Origin: Azorinus chamasolen | Taxonomy: Eukaryota; Mollusca; Bivalvia; Cardiida; Solecurtidae | Direction: 5' to 3' | NCBI GenBank assembly: GCA_963576725.1 | Contig: OY755236.1 | Coordinates: forward strand, 66,513,379 to 66,577,378 | DNA length: 64,000 nt | Shown here: positions 11,414 to 23,000 of the stretch, one piece after another | Layout of the letters: the number at the start of each line of letters is the position of its first letter | How positions within the stretch are numbered: the first letter of the stretch is position 1 | Made by a program: the position numbers and the translations under genes | Notes under the pieces: model-generated | Told to the model about the DNA's origin: nothing | Database searches by the model: none | The model's input: the letters and a program-made list of their open reading frames with translations, nothing else

Positions 11414-11805
11414 TTTAATTGTCTCCTCCTGATAACTTTGGAGTTACTGCCCCTTATGACTTAGAATAAGAGAAACTTTACTTTGTGTCACATGTATCTA
11501 TGAAACCACTAGAGTCACCGAACTTCACAAGAATGTTGACAAGCATGTGTTTTTGTGTACCTGGGGCTTTTGAATTGTCTCCCCCTGACAATGTTGGAGT
11601 TATTGCCTCTGGTGACTTAAAAATTAGACCCTGGTAAGTTTGGAGTTACAGACATTGCACTTGTGTATTGGAAAGAGGATGGGAGGGGGAGACATCTGTT
11701 TTTGTGACAAAAACAAACCTCTAGTTTCTATTGTGATGATATCGCAAAGGAGTAGAAAGGCCTATCTATGGAGGAAAGTGTGTTAACAACACCATTACCC
11801 CCTCC

Positions 11806-12069
11806 CCAATCGGTGCCTTGTTTTGTAAAGAAACATTGTGAAAACTTCGAAAAAATCTTCTCCTGAAACTGATAGGGTCTCAGCTTTCATATTTGGCACA
11901 TAGCACCATCTTGAAGTCTTCTACAAAAGTTAAATGAATTATGCTCCTGGGGTAAAATGAGGCCCCATCTCAGGGATGGCCAGTTTTCTATGGAAACATA
12001 GTGAAAACTTTGAAAATCTTCTCCTCTGATTGTCTGGTGAGCAATATCAGGGCCATCATGGCCATCTTG
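11806..12069 (+). mobile_element. 5'-truncated AGCTCACC-family element
   Basis: One and a half internal units followed by the diagnostic right end TGTCTGGTGAGC, the hairpin GGGCCATCATGGCC and ATCTTG. No left hairpin is present. Confidence 0.65.
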
Positions 12070-12409
12070 TTTGTTTCATGGCTTTGCGTAACATTTCCCG
12101 ATTACTATACAACTACATTCTTTGTGAAGAGTTACTATTGGTGATTATCTACCTAGGATGCGCATAAAGATGCACAGAAATTACTACCGAAAATGTCTTT
12201 AAAGAGGAAGTCCCAACAATGAATGCATATTTTCAATAATGTCATAAAACTTAATATTTGTTATGTTCAGTCATTATTATGAAGACTGTCAATTTGAACG
12301 TATATCGAAAAATGCCCCTGTGATACGAAATAAACCATTTTCATCGACACTAATGATTTTTGTTCTACAACAAAATATTATCTACCTTGGTCGGAACAGT
12401 TAACAGTTC

Positions 12410-12693
12410 AGTTTTTGTCCAACCTCATCAAACTTTACACACATTTATATGTCCATTATATCTTGGTCAAGTTTGATAGCCATGTAAATCGCTTCAGTTG
12501 TTGCATACTTTAGAAGTTGTTACAGTCAAAGTGTCTTATGTGTCATACTGTTACACTGTTAGGAGCACTTGCCTGAAACATTCACAGATGTTTCTCCTTT
12601 ATGTGCATCTTGAATGATGATAATGACCCTTACTTTATGTGACAAAAAAATCTGAAGTGGGGGCATTAGTGTCCTATGGACACATTTCTATTT
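12410..12693 (+). mobile_element. 3' end of a TGCCCCCAC-family rolling-circle-type element
   Basis: GTTTTTGTCCAACCTCATCAAACTTTACACAC begins one unit. GTGGGGGCATTAGTGTCC-TATGGACAC ends the element with an inverted arm and hairpin. A more complete relative is at 56787-57205, where the left arm ATGCCCCCAC is present. Confidence 0.5.
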
Positions 12694-13633
12694 TGTTTTA
12701 TTTCAGAAGGTATGGTTTGGGGATCCATATTTTTAAAATCTGAAAATATTTTTAATGTTTCCTGTCATTCATACACCTTATTCACTAAAAGTGGTTAAAG
12801 TTCTGAGCCAATAAAATGACTGGCTATGAATTGTTATTAACACAATAAACCTGGCAATTACATTTGTAATTGATTAGTAGGAAAATGTAGGAATCACAGA
12901 TATGTTGCTGGACAAAATTCATGTACTGTTTTCTCTCTTAACAAATACCCCTGCTCTAATAAATGCTCTTTACTTCTGAGGGAAACCAATGATGAATAAA
13001 ACAAACCTCTAAGTAATAACTATTCAAATAAGAAATACAGGTTTTCCAAAATACAGTTGGTAGCTTTATACATTTCCTGAAAGCAATGCAGAAAGCTCCC
13101 CTGCTTTCACTCTACATTGAGCAACCAACTGTATATAAAATGCAAAAAACTTCTTTTAAAAATGCTATGCTCCCCAGGGTCCTTTTTATTAGAGATATAT
13201 ATAAATTTCATAAGCAAACTGAGCAGATCCTGATAAGACGGCTCCTAAAGTAGCTGTCTAAATTAATCTGAGTCTACTCTGCTTGCAAAGGCATTAAAGG
13301 CGTATTTATGATGTAAAGGGTTAATAATATGTTTGTTCTTGGGGCAGTCATATGATGTTACTGTAATTGTATAAATATATAAAGAAAATCTTAATTTTAC
13401 CACATTAAGACTTTTAAGACTTGAAGAGTATTAACAATTGAGGAAACTGCTGAAAAAGTTCTATATAATACAATGCAGCCGGAACCATGTTTTCATGCAA
13501 AAAATGCCTTAGAATTACCAATATCCTTTTTTTGTAAATCATGTCTTCTGACATTTTCAGGGATATTGTGTACTTGAAAGCACATTTTCAAATAGAACAT
13601 GATTACATCTGTGATATATTTATTTATTTTCAG
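12694..13633. other. AT-rich sequence upstream of the first recognised exon; repeat fragments
   Basis: No coding region is visible. At about 13051-13130 there is an imperfect hairpin (CAGTTGGTAGCT... against ...AACCAACTG) related to those at 51481 and 59437. At 13195-13324 there is part of a TTAACCCTTTCC MITE with its right end AAAGGGTTAA. Just before 13634 the sequence TTTATTTATTTTCAG is a good 3' splice site. Confidence 0.5.
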
Positions 13634-14026
13634 GTATAAAAGATTTTAGAGAGCTGGACAAGTACACTACAACTGTAAAAGGCCATGCATACCCACCATT
13701 AGGAACAATCATTGATAGTCAAGCTGCGTTCCATCCTTGTGTTGATCGAGGCAGTGCAGATGATAATACAAAGCTGCTGTGCGCAGCAGCACTAAATGTC
13801 TCAGCTGTAATTTCTGATAAAGGCTTGCCAGACTTTGATGTGATGCAGTTCATAAGACGTACAGTTAATGCCAGTTGGAGTCCATGCGGAATGTTTCCAA
13901 CCTTACCTCTCCTGAGAAGTGAAACCTTTGATCAACTTGCAAACCTAACACAATGCACATCTATCTGTGCTGACAGTAGGATGAAGATTTGTAAGGCTGT
14001 GTATCTTGGAATTGAAAAAATTGCAG
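13634..14026 (+). CDS. TGOLN2-like: TGOLN2-like exon A: six-cysteine luminal segment
   Basis: Acceptor TTTATTTTCAG before 13634, donor GCAG|GTATTT after 14026, phase 1 on both sides. It encodes 130 full codons. Cysteines lie at exon residues 35, 49, 84, 107, 111 and 119, an even number that suits three disulphides. Three N-glycosylation sequons (NVS 54, NAS 78, NLT 103) support a luminal location. I do not recognise the fold. The codons before and after this exon read through into stops or repeat, which supports these splice sites. Because the upstream intron is phase 1 and an N-terminal signal is missing, at least one more exon must lie 5'. Confidence 0.8.
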
Positions 14027-17000
14027 GTATTTCTATTAGCTTGTCTTTTGGTTATAGAAAGTGGATACATCACATTTACATATTGTTTTTGCCCTGTCTG
14101 TCAGTTTGGTCATAACTTTTGAACCAGTAGAGATAGACAGTAGATACCCTGAATAGTGAATACTCTCCAAAGAAGTCTAGGTCCTACTAGCTGTTGGTTT
14201 CCTATGATTTTATTATTGGTCTTTTTGCACTGCAATAACACAATTAGCTTTAATTATGTCTCCCCCCATATTTATATGGGGGAGACATATTGTTTTTGTG
14301 AGAGTTGTCTGTGTCTGTCTGTCCGTCTGTCCGTCTGTCTGTCTGTCCGTCACACTTTTTGTCCGGACAATAACTTCAATATGCCTGATGCCAGTTGATT
14401 GAAACTTCATATATGGAAAGATCATAATGAAAGGAAGTGTCATGCGCAAGGTCCGTAACTCTGGCTTCACTAATATAGGAGTTATTGCCCCTTGTAAAAA
14501 AAAATCATACTTTTTTGTCCGGACGATAACTCCTATATGGCTCATGCCATTGGATTGAAACTTCATATATGGAAAGATCATGACGAGAGGAAGTGTCATG
14601 CACAAGGTCCATAACTCTGGCTTCACTAATATTGGAGTTATTGCCCTTTGTAAAAAATATCACAATTTTTTGTCCGGACAATAACTATAATATGCCTGAT
14701 GCCAGTTAATTGAAACTTCATATATGGAAAGAGCATAATGAGAGGAAGTGTCATGCGCAAGGTACATAACTCTGGCTTCACTAATATTGGAGTTATTGCC
14801 CTTTGTAAAAAAATATCACAATTTTTTGTCCGGACAATAACTTCAATATGCCTGATGCCAGTTGATTGAAACTTCATGTATTGAAAGAGCATAATGAGAG
14901 GAAGTGTCATGCACAAGGTACATAACTCTGGCTTCACTAATATAGGAGTTATTGCCCTTTGTAAAAAAAATCACACTTTTTTGTCCGGAAGATAACTTCT
15001 ATATGGCTCGTGCCATTGGATTGAAACTTCATATATGGAAAGATCATGATGAGAGGAAGTGTCATGCACAAGGTCCATAACTCTGGCTTCACTAATGTTG
15101 GAGTTATTGCACTTTGTAAAAAATATCACAATTTTTTGTCCGGACAATAACTTCAATATGCCTGATGCCAGTTGATTGAAACTTCATATATGGAAAGAGC
15201 ATAATGAGAGGAAGTGTCATGCACAAGGTCCATAACTCTGGCTTCACTAATATTGGAGTTATTGCCCTTTGTAAAAAATATCACAATTTTTTGTCCGGAC
15301 AATAACTTCACTATGCCTGATGCCAGTTGATTGAAACTTCATGTATTGAAAGAGCATAATGAGAGGAAGTGTCATGCACAAGGTACATAACTCTGGCTTC
15401 ACTAATATAGGAGTTATTGCCCTTTGTAAAAAAAATCACACTTTTTTGTACGAAAGATAACTTCTATATGGCTCGTGCCATTGGATTGAAACTTCATATA
15501 TGGAAAGATCATGATGAGAGGAAGTGTCATGCACAAGGTCCATAACTCTGGCTTCACTAATGTTGGAGTTATTGCACTTTGTAAAAAATATCACAATTTT
15601 TTGTCCGGACAATAACTTCAATATGCCTGATGCCAGTTGATTGAAACTTCATATATGGAAAGAGCATAATGAGAGGAAGTGTCATGCACAAGGTCCATAA
15701 CTCTGGCTTCACAAATATTGGAGTTATTGCCCTTTGTAAAAAATATCACAATTTTTTGTCCGTACAATAACTTCAATATGCCTGATGCCAGTTGATTGAA
15801 ACTTAATATATATGGAAAGAGCATAATGAGAGGAAGTGTCATGCACAAGGTACATAACTCTGGCTTCACTAATATAGGAGTTATTGCCCTTTGTAAAAAA
15901 ATAACACAATTTTTTGTCCGGACAATAACTTCAATATGCCTGATGCCATTGGATTGAAACTTCATGTATGGAAGAGCATAATGAGAGGAAGTGTCATGCA
16001 CAAGGTCCATAACTCTGGCTTCAGTAATATTGGAGTTATTGCCCTTTGTAAAAAAAAATCACAATTTCTTGTCCGGATGATAACTCCTATGTGACACATG
16101 CCATTGGAGTGAAACTTCATACATGGAAAGATCATGATAAGAGAAAGTGTCATGCATAAGATCCTTAACTCGAGCTTCAATAAATTTGAGTTATTGCCCC
16201 TTGTACATTTGTTTAATGCTTTCTTGTCCGGACGATAACTCCTACATGGCTCTTGCCATCGTATTGAAACTTCATACATGGAAAGAGCATGATGAGAAAA
16301 GTGTCATGAACAAGGGCCATAACTCTGGCTCCAATACTTTTGGAGTTATTGCCCTTTGTTACATTTTTTGGCCGATCAATAACTCCTGTTCGACTAATGC
16401 TATTGGAATGACATTTTATTTTTGGAAAGAGCATGATGAAAGTAAGTGTCATGCACAAGGGCCATAAATCTGGTATCAGTATTTTTAGCTCACCAGAGCA
16501 CAAAGTGCTCAGGGTGAGCTTTTGTGATAGCCTGATGTCTGTCGTCCGTCGGCGTGCGTCGTGCGTCGTGCGTCGTCCGTCGGCCGTCGTCGGTCGTCAA
16601 CAATTTGAACCTTTAAAATTCTTCTCCTCTGAATCTACAGGGGTCTCAGCTTTCATCTTTGGCACATAGCATCATCTGTAGGTCCTCTACAAAAGTTATA
16701 TAAATTATGTCCCTAGGGTCAAAATTGGCCCCACCCCAGGGGTGCATTGTTTTCTATAGAAACATATAGTGAAAACTTTGAATATCATCTCCTCTGTAAC
16801 TGGAAGGTTCTCAGCCTTCATATTTGGCACATAGCATCATGTTCAGGTTCTCTACAAAAGTTATATAAATTATGCTCCTGTGGTCAAAATTGGCTACACC
16901 AGAAGGTGGACAGTTTTCTAGCAAACTTATAGCTGACTGCCATTTTAAGCATCTTCTCTTTGCTCATAAATAGGTCATCCAGTCAAGCAGTGGGATAGAT

Positions 17001-20000
17001 GACCAGTGGCTATTTTTAGGTCACCTGTATCTGGTGCTGGAGCTCTGTGCCTTAACCCTTTGCCTGTTCTATGTTTATTATTAATTTGAATGCCTACTGC
17101 ATATTCATGAACAAAATAGTTAAAATGAAGTATGGAAGGTGGAACATTGTAGTCATTTTTTCCCAAATTTCACAACCTACTGAATATTCATCTACAAAAT
17201 AGTTATAATGAAATATAGTAGGTGGAACATATTGTAGCCATTTTAGAAACTTAAGGAACAGATGTATAAAATTCCATTTACAAACACAGCAGGCCCTGAT
17301 CAGATGGCTCCTATAGGAGGCATCCAATCTGGGTCTACTGTTTTCAAAAATGTGAAAACACGTTTGTATGAGGGAAGGGTTAATTAATAATAGTGATTGG
17401 CATTATGATATTATTATAACCTGCCCTGCAGTTCAGAAGAAGGGTAAATCATGTAAAGACTCCAGAATGCCAAATTAAAGATTTCAAATAAATTATGAAA
17501 TATTTTTTAACATGGAATTGTATTACTTGAAACTATTAATTTATACTTATGATTATGCAATTATTATGTAATAATTTATAATAATATTCAAATGCAAAAA
17601 ATCAGTTTGGAATGCAAGGGTACACATACCCGTTCAGAAGAACAGTTGATCGCCTTTAGTCAGAACTTTGTATGGCCTTGTTTAAATTATGCCCCTGGGA
17701 TTAAAATTGGCCCCACCCGAGGGGTGGTCAGTTTTCAATAAAAATATATAGTAAAAACATTGAAAATCTTCTCTGAAACTGGAAGGTTCATAACTTTCAT
17801 ATTTGGCACATAGCTTCATGTTCAGGTCCTCTACAAATGTTATATAAATTATACCCCTGTGGTCAAAATTGGCCCAACCCCAGGAGTAGCTAGCTTTCAA
17901 TAGAAACATAAAGTGAAAACTTTGAAAATCTTCTCCTCTGATTGTCTGGTGAGCGCTTCAGGGCCATTCTGGCCCTCTTGTTGGAGTTATTAGCTGTTAT
18001 CATTTTCTTCTTGAAAAATGTGGTGTGGAAAGCGCATAATGAGGGGAAGTATCATTCATCAAGACCATAACATTTTTAGTGATTTCCCTTTACGTATTGT
18101 TTTTATTAGAGGGGAGACATCCGTTTTTGTGACATTAACCCATTACCTCATAGGCTATTTTTAGATACAACCTCTTTGAATAAATCTACCGAAAATAAGC
18201 ATTAACTAGAGAAAAGGAAAATTTTAGAATTTTGTAGTTTGAAACCATTGAGATAAATAGAGCATTTGCTCCTATAGGAGCAAATGCTCTATTTATCACA
18301 ATGGTTTCACAAAGTGACTTCTACAGAGTCGTCAAAAATCATCAATATATGGGAATGGTTAAGTTGATGACAATTACCTATTGACATTTTCCAGTATTTT
18401 AACCTTTAATCATATGAATAATTCTTTTTCTGAAAATTAAATAAACAGAAAAATTATAATATATAATTATCACTGTAAGAAATGATTAGTGTGACTAACA
18501 TTGCAGACCCTGATCAAAGGGTCTTCTTCAGGAGCCTTTTAATTAATCTGGATCTACACTGTTTGCAAAGGTCTTATATACTCGGTTCCCACACATTAAG
18601 GCTTTAATTAACCTCTGAGTAGTTGCTTATGCAGGGTTTTCCCATATACAGGGTTTTCCCATGACCCCTTCCAAAAGACCAATTTGAGGGTCCTCTGGAC
18701 CCCCTCTCTATAAAGTAAAGAACAGACCCTCTTAATTTTGAGGGTCATTTGTAAAGTTTAAGGGACATTTCGATAGAAAAAGGGGGTCAGGGAAAACCCT
18801 GCTTATGATTGTAACACACCAGAATGGTAATTTGAATTTTGCCATTCACATAATAATGTTAAAGATGTACTACTCTGATAATATTTTCACCAGTTTTGCT
18901 AGAATAACTGCAGAATAAAAATCTGTGTGAATAAAATGAAACTAACTTAGTGCTTAAGCACATGGTAAGGAAGGAGTTGTTTATATTGAAAAAAAAAGAA
19001 GAGATTTTTATATTATGTCTGAAACCAATAAAACGTATCTGCCACGCATGGAATATGTTGTATAAATCAATGTACCATATGTACTTGATGTACATGAAGA
19101 TGAAGTATTACACAGTTGATATACCATTTTCTTGTTTTTATTCGATTGACTGACACACATCAGCCTTTGTTGTGAAATCCCAATTAATATTCATAGTGTT
19201 GTTCCAAAATGGTAGTCTGACCGAACATGTCTGTTGATTTCCACGTAATCAACAACGTTTTCTGCCTCTGAAAATGTTGTAAGGATTTAGCAGTGTTCAG
19301 ATGCTGTTTATATCTATTTGAATATACAGTGAACCCTCATTTCAACGGAGTTGTTTGTTTCAAGACATTTTGCTGGTATAACGAGGTTGCCATTATAACG
19401 AGTTTAAATATGAAAAGATCCATATGGCCAATTTTAAACTAGTTACAACAGGTGAACGCTTCATGCAGAACACAAGAAGTGCAAAAGCTTTTTGCATATC
19501 TTGTGTTCTGCATTAAGTGATCACCTGTCTAATTGGCATTGCACCTCTTTATTCAGTGGTTGTTTCAAAGATTTAACTAATTTTGTTTCCATGCATACTG
19601 CCGGTATAATGAAGGTGCCATTGTAACGAATGCCAATAAAATGAGGGTTCACTGTATATATGAATTGTTAGTAACGAGCTGTAAGCATTATTTTCATGAG
19701 TGTCGATTGATTTCTATAAATAATACATACTGTTAGCTTGTCTGTTTCGAAGAAATAACGGGCTATTGTTGTAACTCCGGCGTCGTTGTTGTCGTTGTCG
19801 TCCGAAATCTTAATATTGACCATAACTTCTTCAATTTTTCATTTACAACCTTCATTTTTGGTATGCATGTTCATCTTGACAAGGCCAATCCACACATACC
19901 AAAAGCATAACAGATGAGCGTTCTCACCGCTTGCGGTGCTCTTGTTTTTAGCTCACCAGAGCACAAAGTGCTCAGGGTGAGCTTTTGTGATCACCCGTTG

Positions 20001-23000
20001 TCCGTCGTCCGTCGTCGTGCGTCGTGCGTCGTTCGTCGTCCGTCGTCAACAATTTGAACCTTAAAAAATCTTTTCCTCTGAATCTACAGGGATCTCAACT
20101 TTCATCTTTGGCACATAGCATCATATTCAGGCCCTCTACAAAAGTTATATAAATTATGCTCCTGGGGTCAAATTTGGCCCCGCCCCAGGGGTGCCTTGTT
20201 TTCAATAGAAACATATAGTAAAACTTTGAAAATCTTCTCCTCTGAAACCAGAAGCTTCTCAGCTTTCATAATTGGCACATAGCATCATGTTCAGGTCCTC
20301 TACAAAAGTTATACAAATTATGGCCCTAGGGTAAAAATTGGCCCCGCCCCAGGGGTGGGCAGTTTTCAATAGAATCATATAGTGCAAACTTTGAAAATCT
20401 TCTTCTCTGAAACTGGAAGGCTCTCAGCTTTCATATTTGGCACATAGCATCATGTTTAGGTCCTCTACAAAAGTTATATAAATTATGGCCCCAGGGTCAA
20501 AATTGGCCCCGCCCCAGGGGTGGGCAGTTTTCAATAGAAACAAATAGTGAAATCTTTGAAAATCGTCTCCTCTGAAACTGGAAGGCTCTCAGCTTTCATA
20601 TTTGGCACAGAGCATCATGTTCAGGTCCTCTACAAAAGTTATATAAATTATGGCCCCGGGGTCAAAATTGGACCCGCCCCAGGGGTGGGCAGGTTTCAAT
20701 AGAAACAAATAGTGAAATCTTTGAAAATCTTCTCCTCTGAAACTGGAAGGTTCTCAGCTTTCATATTTGGCACATAGCATCATGTTCAGGTCCTCTACAA
20801 AAGTTATGTTATTTATGGCCCCGGGGTCAAAATTGGCCCCGCCCCAGGGGTGGGAAGTTTCCAATAGAAACAAATAGTGAAATCTTTGAAAATCTTCTTC
20901 TCTGAAACTGGAAGGCTCTCAGCTTTCATATTTGGCACAGAGCATCATGTTGAGGTGCTCTACAAAAGTTATATAAATTATGGCCCCGGGGTCAAAATTG
21001 GCCCCGCCCCTGGGGTGGGCAGTTTTCAATAGAAACAAATAGTGAAATCTTTGAAAATCTTCTTCTCTGAAACTGGAAGGCTCTCAGCTTTCATATTTGG
21101 CACATAGCATCATGTTCAGGTCCTCTACAAAAGTTATATAAATAATGGGGCCCTGGGGTCAAAATTGGCCCGCCCCAGGGGTGGGCAGTTTTCAATAGAA
21201 ACAAATAGTGAAATCTTTGAAAATCTTCTTCTCTGAAACTGGAAGGCTCTCAGCTTTCATATTTGGCACAGAGCATCATATTCAGGTCCTCTACAAAAGT
21301 TATATAAATTATGACCCTGGGGTCAAAATTGGCCCTGCCACAGGGATAGTAGACAGTTTTCAATAGAAACATATTGAGAAAACTTTGAAAATCTTCTTCT
21401 CTGAAACTGGAAGGTTAATCTCAGCTTTCATATTTGGCTCATAGCATCATGTTCAGGTCCCCTACAAGTTTTTCTAAATTATTCCCCTGGGGTCAAAATT
21501 GGCCCGCCCCAGGGCCGGCTAGTTCTCTATAGAAACATATTGTGAAAACTTTGAAAATCTTCTCCTCTGATTGTCTGGTGAGCGCTTCAGGGCCATTCTG
21601 GCCCTCTTGTTGTTGTATGTCTGTCTGTCACACATTTTGTCTGGTGGAGTTCTCATGTGAGAATATGTCACAGTGTGTATGTGTGGGTGTGAGGGGTAGT
21701 GGGGGAGACATCTGTTTTTGTGGCAAAAACCTCTAGTTAAGCTATATTATTGCTTGTTTATTATAAATATTAATGCAATTATATTTTTCGTTTTTTTCAC
21801 TCACACAACAGGTCTAGATAATACAGATACATCTATAAATTCTCCAAAGGCAGCAGTTTCAGTGGATAGCAAGAATGATGTTGCTGACAATAAACTTGGA
21901 CCAATGTCTGGAAGTGCTGCACACACTGGTGTTAATGACGGAGACAGTGCAGGATCAGGAACTAAAGTTGATAATCAGGCTGACACAGGCAGTAAGATTG
22001 AAAACACAGTAACTGGAGATGATAATACAGCAGGCACTGGAACTAGTGTATCTGACACTGAGACTAAAAAAGTAGATCCTGTGACAAATGGTGGAGATGG
22101 AAACACAGCAGGTACTGGGACTAACACAACAGACACTGGAACAAATGGTGGAAATGAAAACACAGCAGATAATGGGACTAACACAGCAGGCACTGGAACA
22201 AATGATGAAACTATAAACAAAGCAGGTGCTGGAATTAACACTGCAGGCACTGGACCAAATGCTGGAACTGAAAACAGTGCAGGTACTGGGACTAACACAG
22301 CAGGCACTGGAACAAATGGTGGAACTGAAAACAAAGCAGGCACTGCGACTGACACAGCAGGCACTGGGACAAATGGTGGAACTGAAAACACAGCAGGTAC
22401 TGGGACTAACACAGCAGGCACTGGAACAAATGGTGGAACTGAAAACAGTGCAGGTACTGGAACTAAGACTGTAGGCACTGAAATAAATGGTGGAACTGAC
22501 AATACAGCAGGTGCTGGAGCTAACACTGCAGGCACTGGGACAAATGGTGGAAAAGGAAACGCAGCAGATACTGGGACTAACACAGCAGACAGTCAGTCTG
22601 GAACAAATGGTTTAACTGAAAACAAAGCAGGCACTGGTGCTAACACAGCAGACAGTCAGTCTGGAACAAATGGTTTAACTGAAAACAAAGCAGGCACTGG
22701 GCCTAACACAGCAGACAATGGGGCCAGCAGTGGGACAGGAAGTGCTAATACTGCTGGAACAGAAACTGCGACTGGAAATAATAATGCAGCAGGCACTGGA
22801 AGTGGCAGTGGGACTGAAAATGGAAAACCAGAAACAGGCACTGGATCCACCAGTGGGAATGACAACACAGCTGGTATAGGCACAGCTGGCACAGCTGGAC
22901 TTGGAAATGATAATACAGCAGGTTCGTAGTATTGATAGAATTGATTATATTCAGTAAAGTCTCTCTGATATGACCAGTCAAAAGAAGTCAATTTTAGTTT

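Larger units (their letters stand above)
8351..11724 (+). mobile_element. Rolling-circle-type element, ATGTCTCCCC family, with nested insertions
   Basis: Left end ATGTCTCCCCCATTTATGGGGAGATAT is a hairpin, followed by a TGTCTGTCCGTCC stretch. The body is a ~160-bp tandem array. Near the right end GGGGGAGACAT (the inverse of the left arm) returns. It is followed by the hairpin TTTTTGTGACAAAAA and the end CCTCTAGTTT. Two other elements interrupt it: a TIR element at 8444-8680 and an AGCTCACC element at 9625-11413. Boundaries are inferred from the repeated ends and the nested structure. Confidence 0.72.
14256..18134 (+). mobile_element. Rolling-circle-type element, ATGTCTCCCC family (intronic)
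   Basis: Starts with ATGTCTCCCCCCATAT-TTATATGGGGGAGACAT, a near-perfect hairpin, followed by CTGTCTGTCCGTCTG. A ~155-bp tandem array follows. An AGCTCACC element (16487-17980) interrupts it. The array then resumes, and GAGGGGAGACATCCGTTTTTGTGACA approaches the right end. The final CTCTAG is lost where a TTAA MITE begins at 18135. Confidence 0.75.

Noticed and set aside
14400..16480. Regular tandem units that could be mistaken for a CRISPR array
   Set aside because: Units are contiguous, about 155 bp and without unique spacers, in an animal genome with introns.
14213..16503. Several minus- and plus-strand open frames of 60-140 codons
   Set aside because: They run through the 155-bp tandem array and share the same repeated peptide. 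They have no domain, start context or splice sites.
21975..22583. Minus-strand open frame of about 200 codons rich in Val, Pro and Ala
   Set aside because: It is the antisense of the Gly/Thr/Asn repeat exon. A 57-bp repeat, a multiple of three, keeps all frames open or closed together, so the frame is a by-product.
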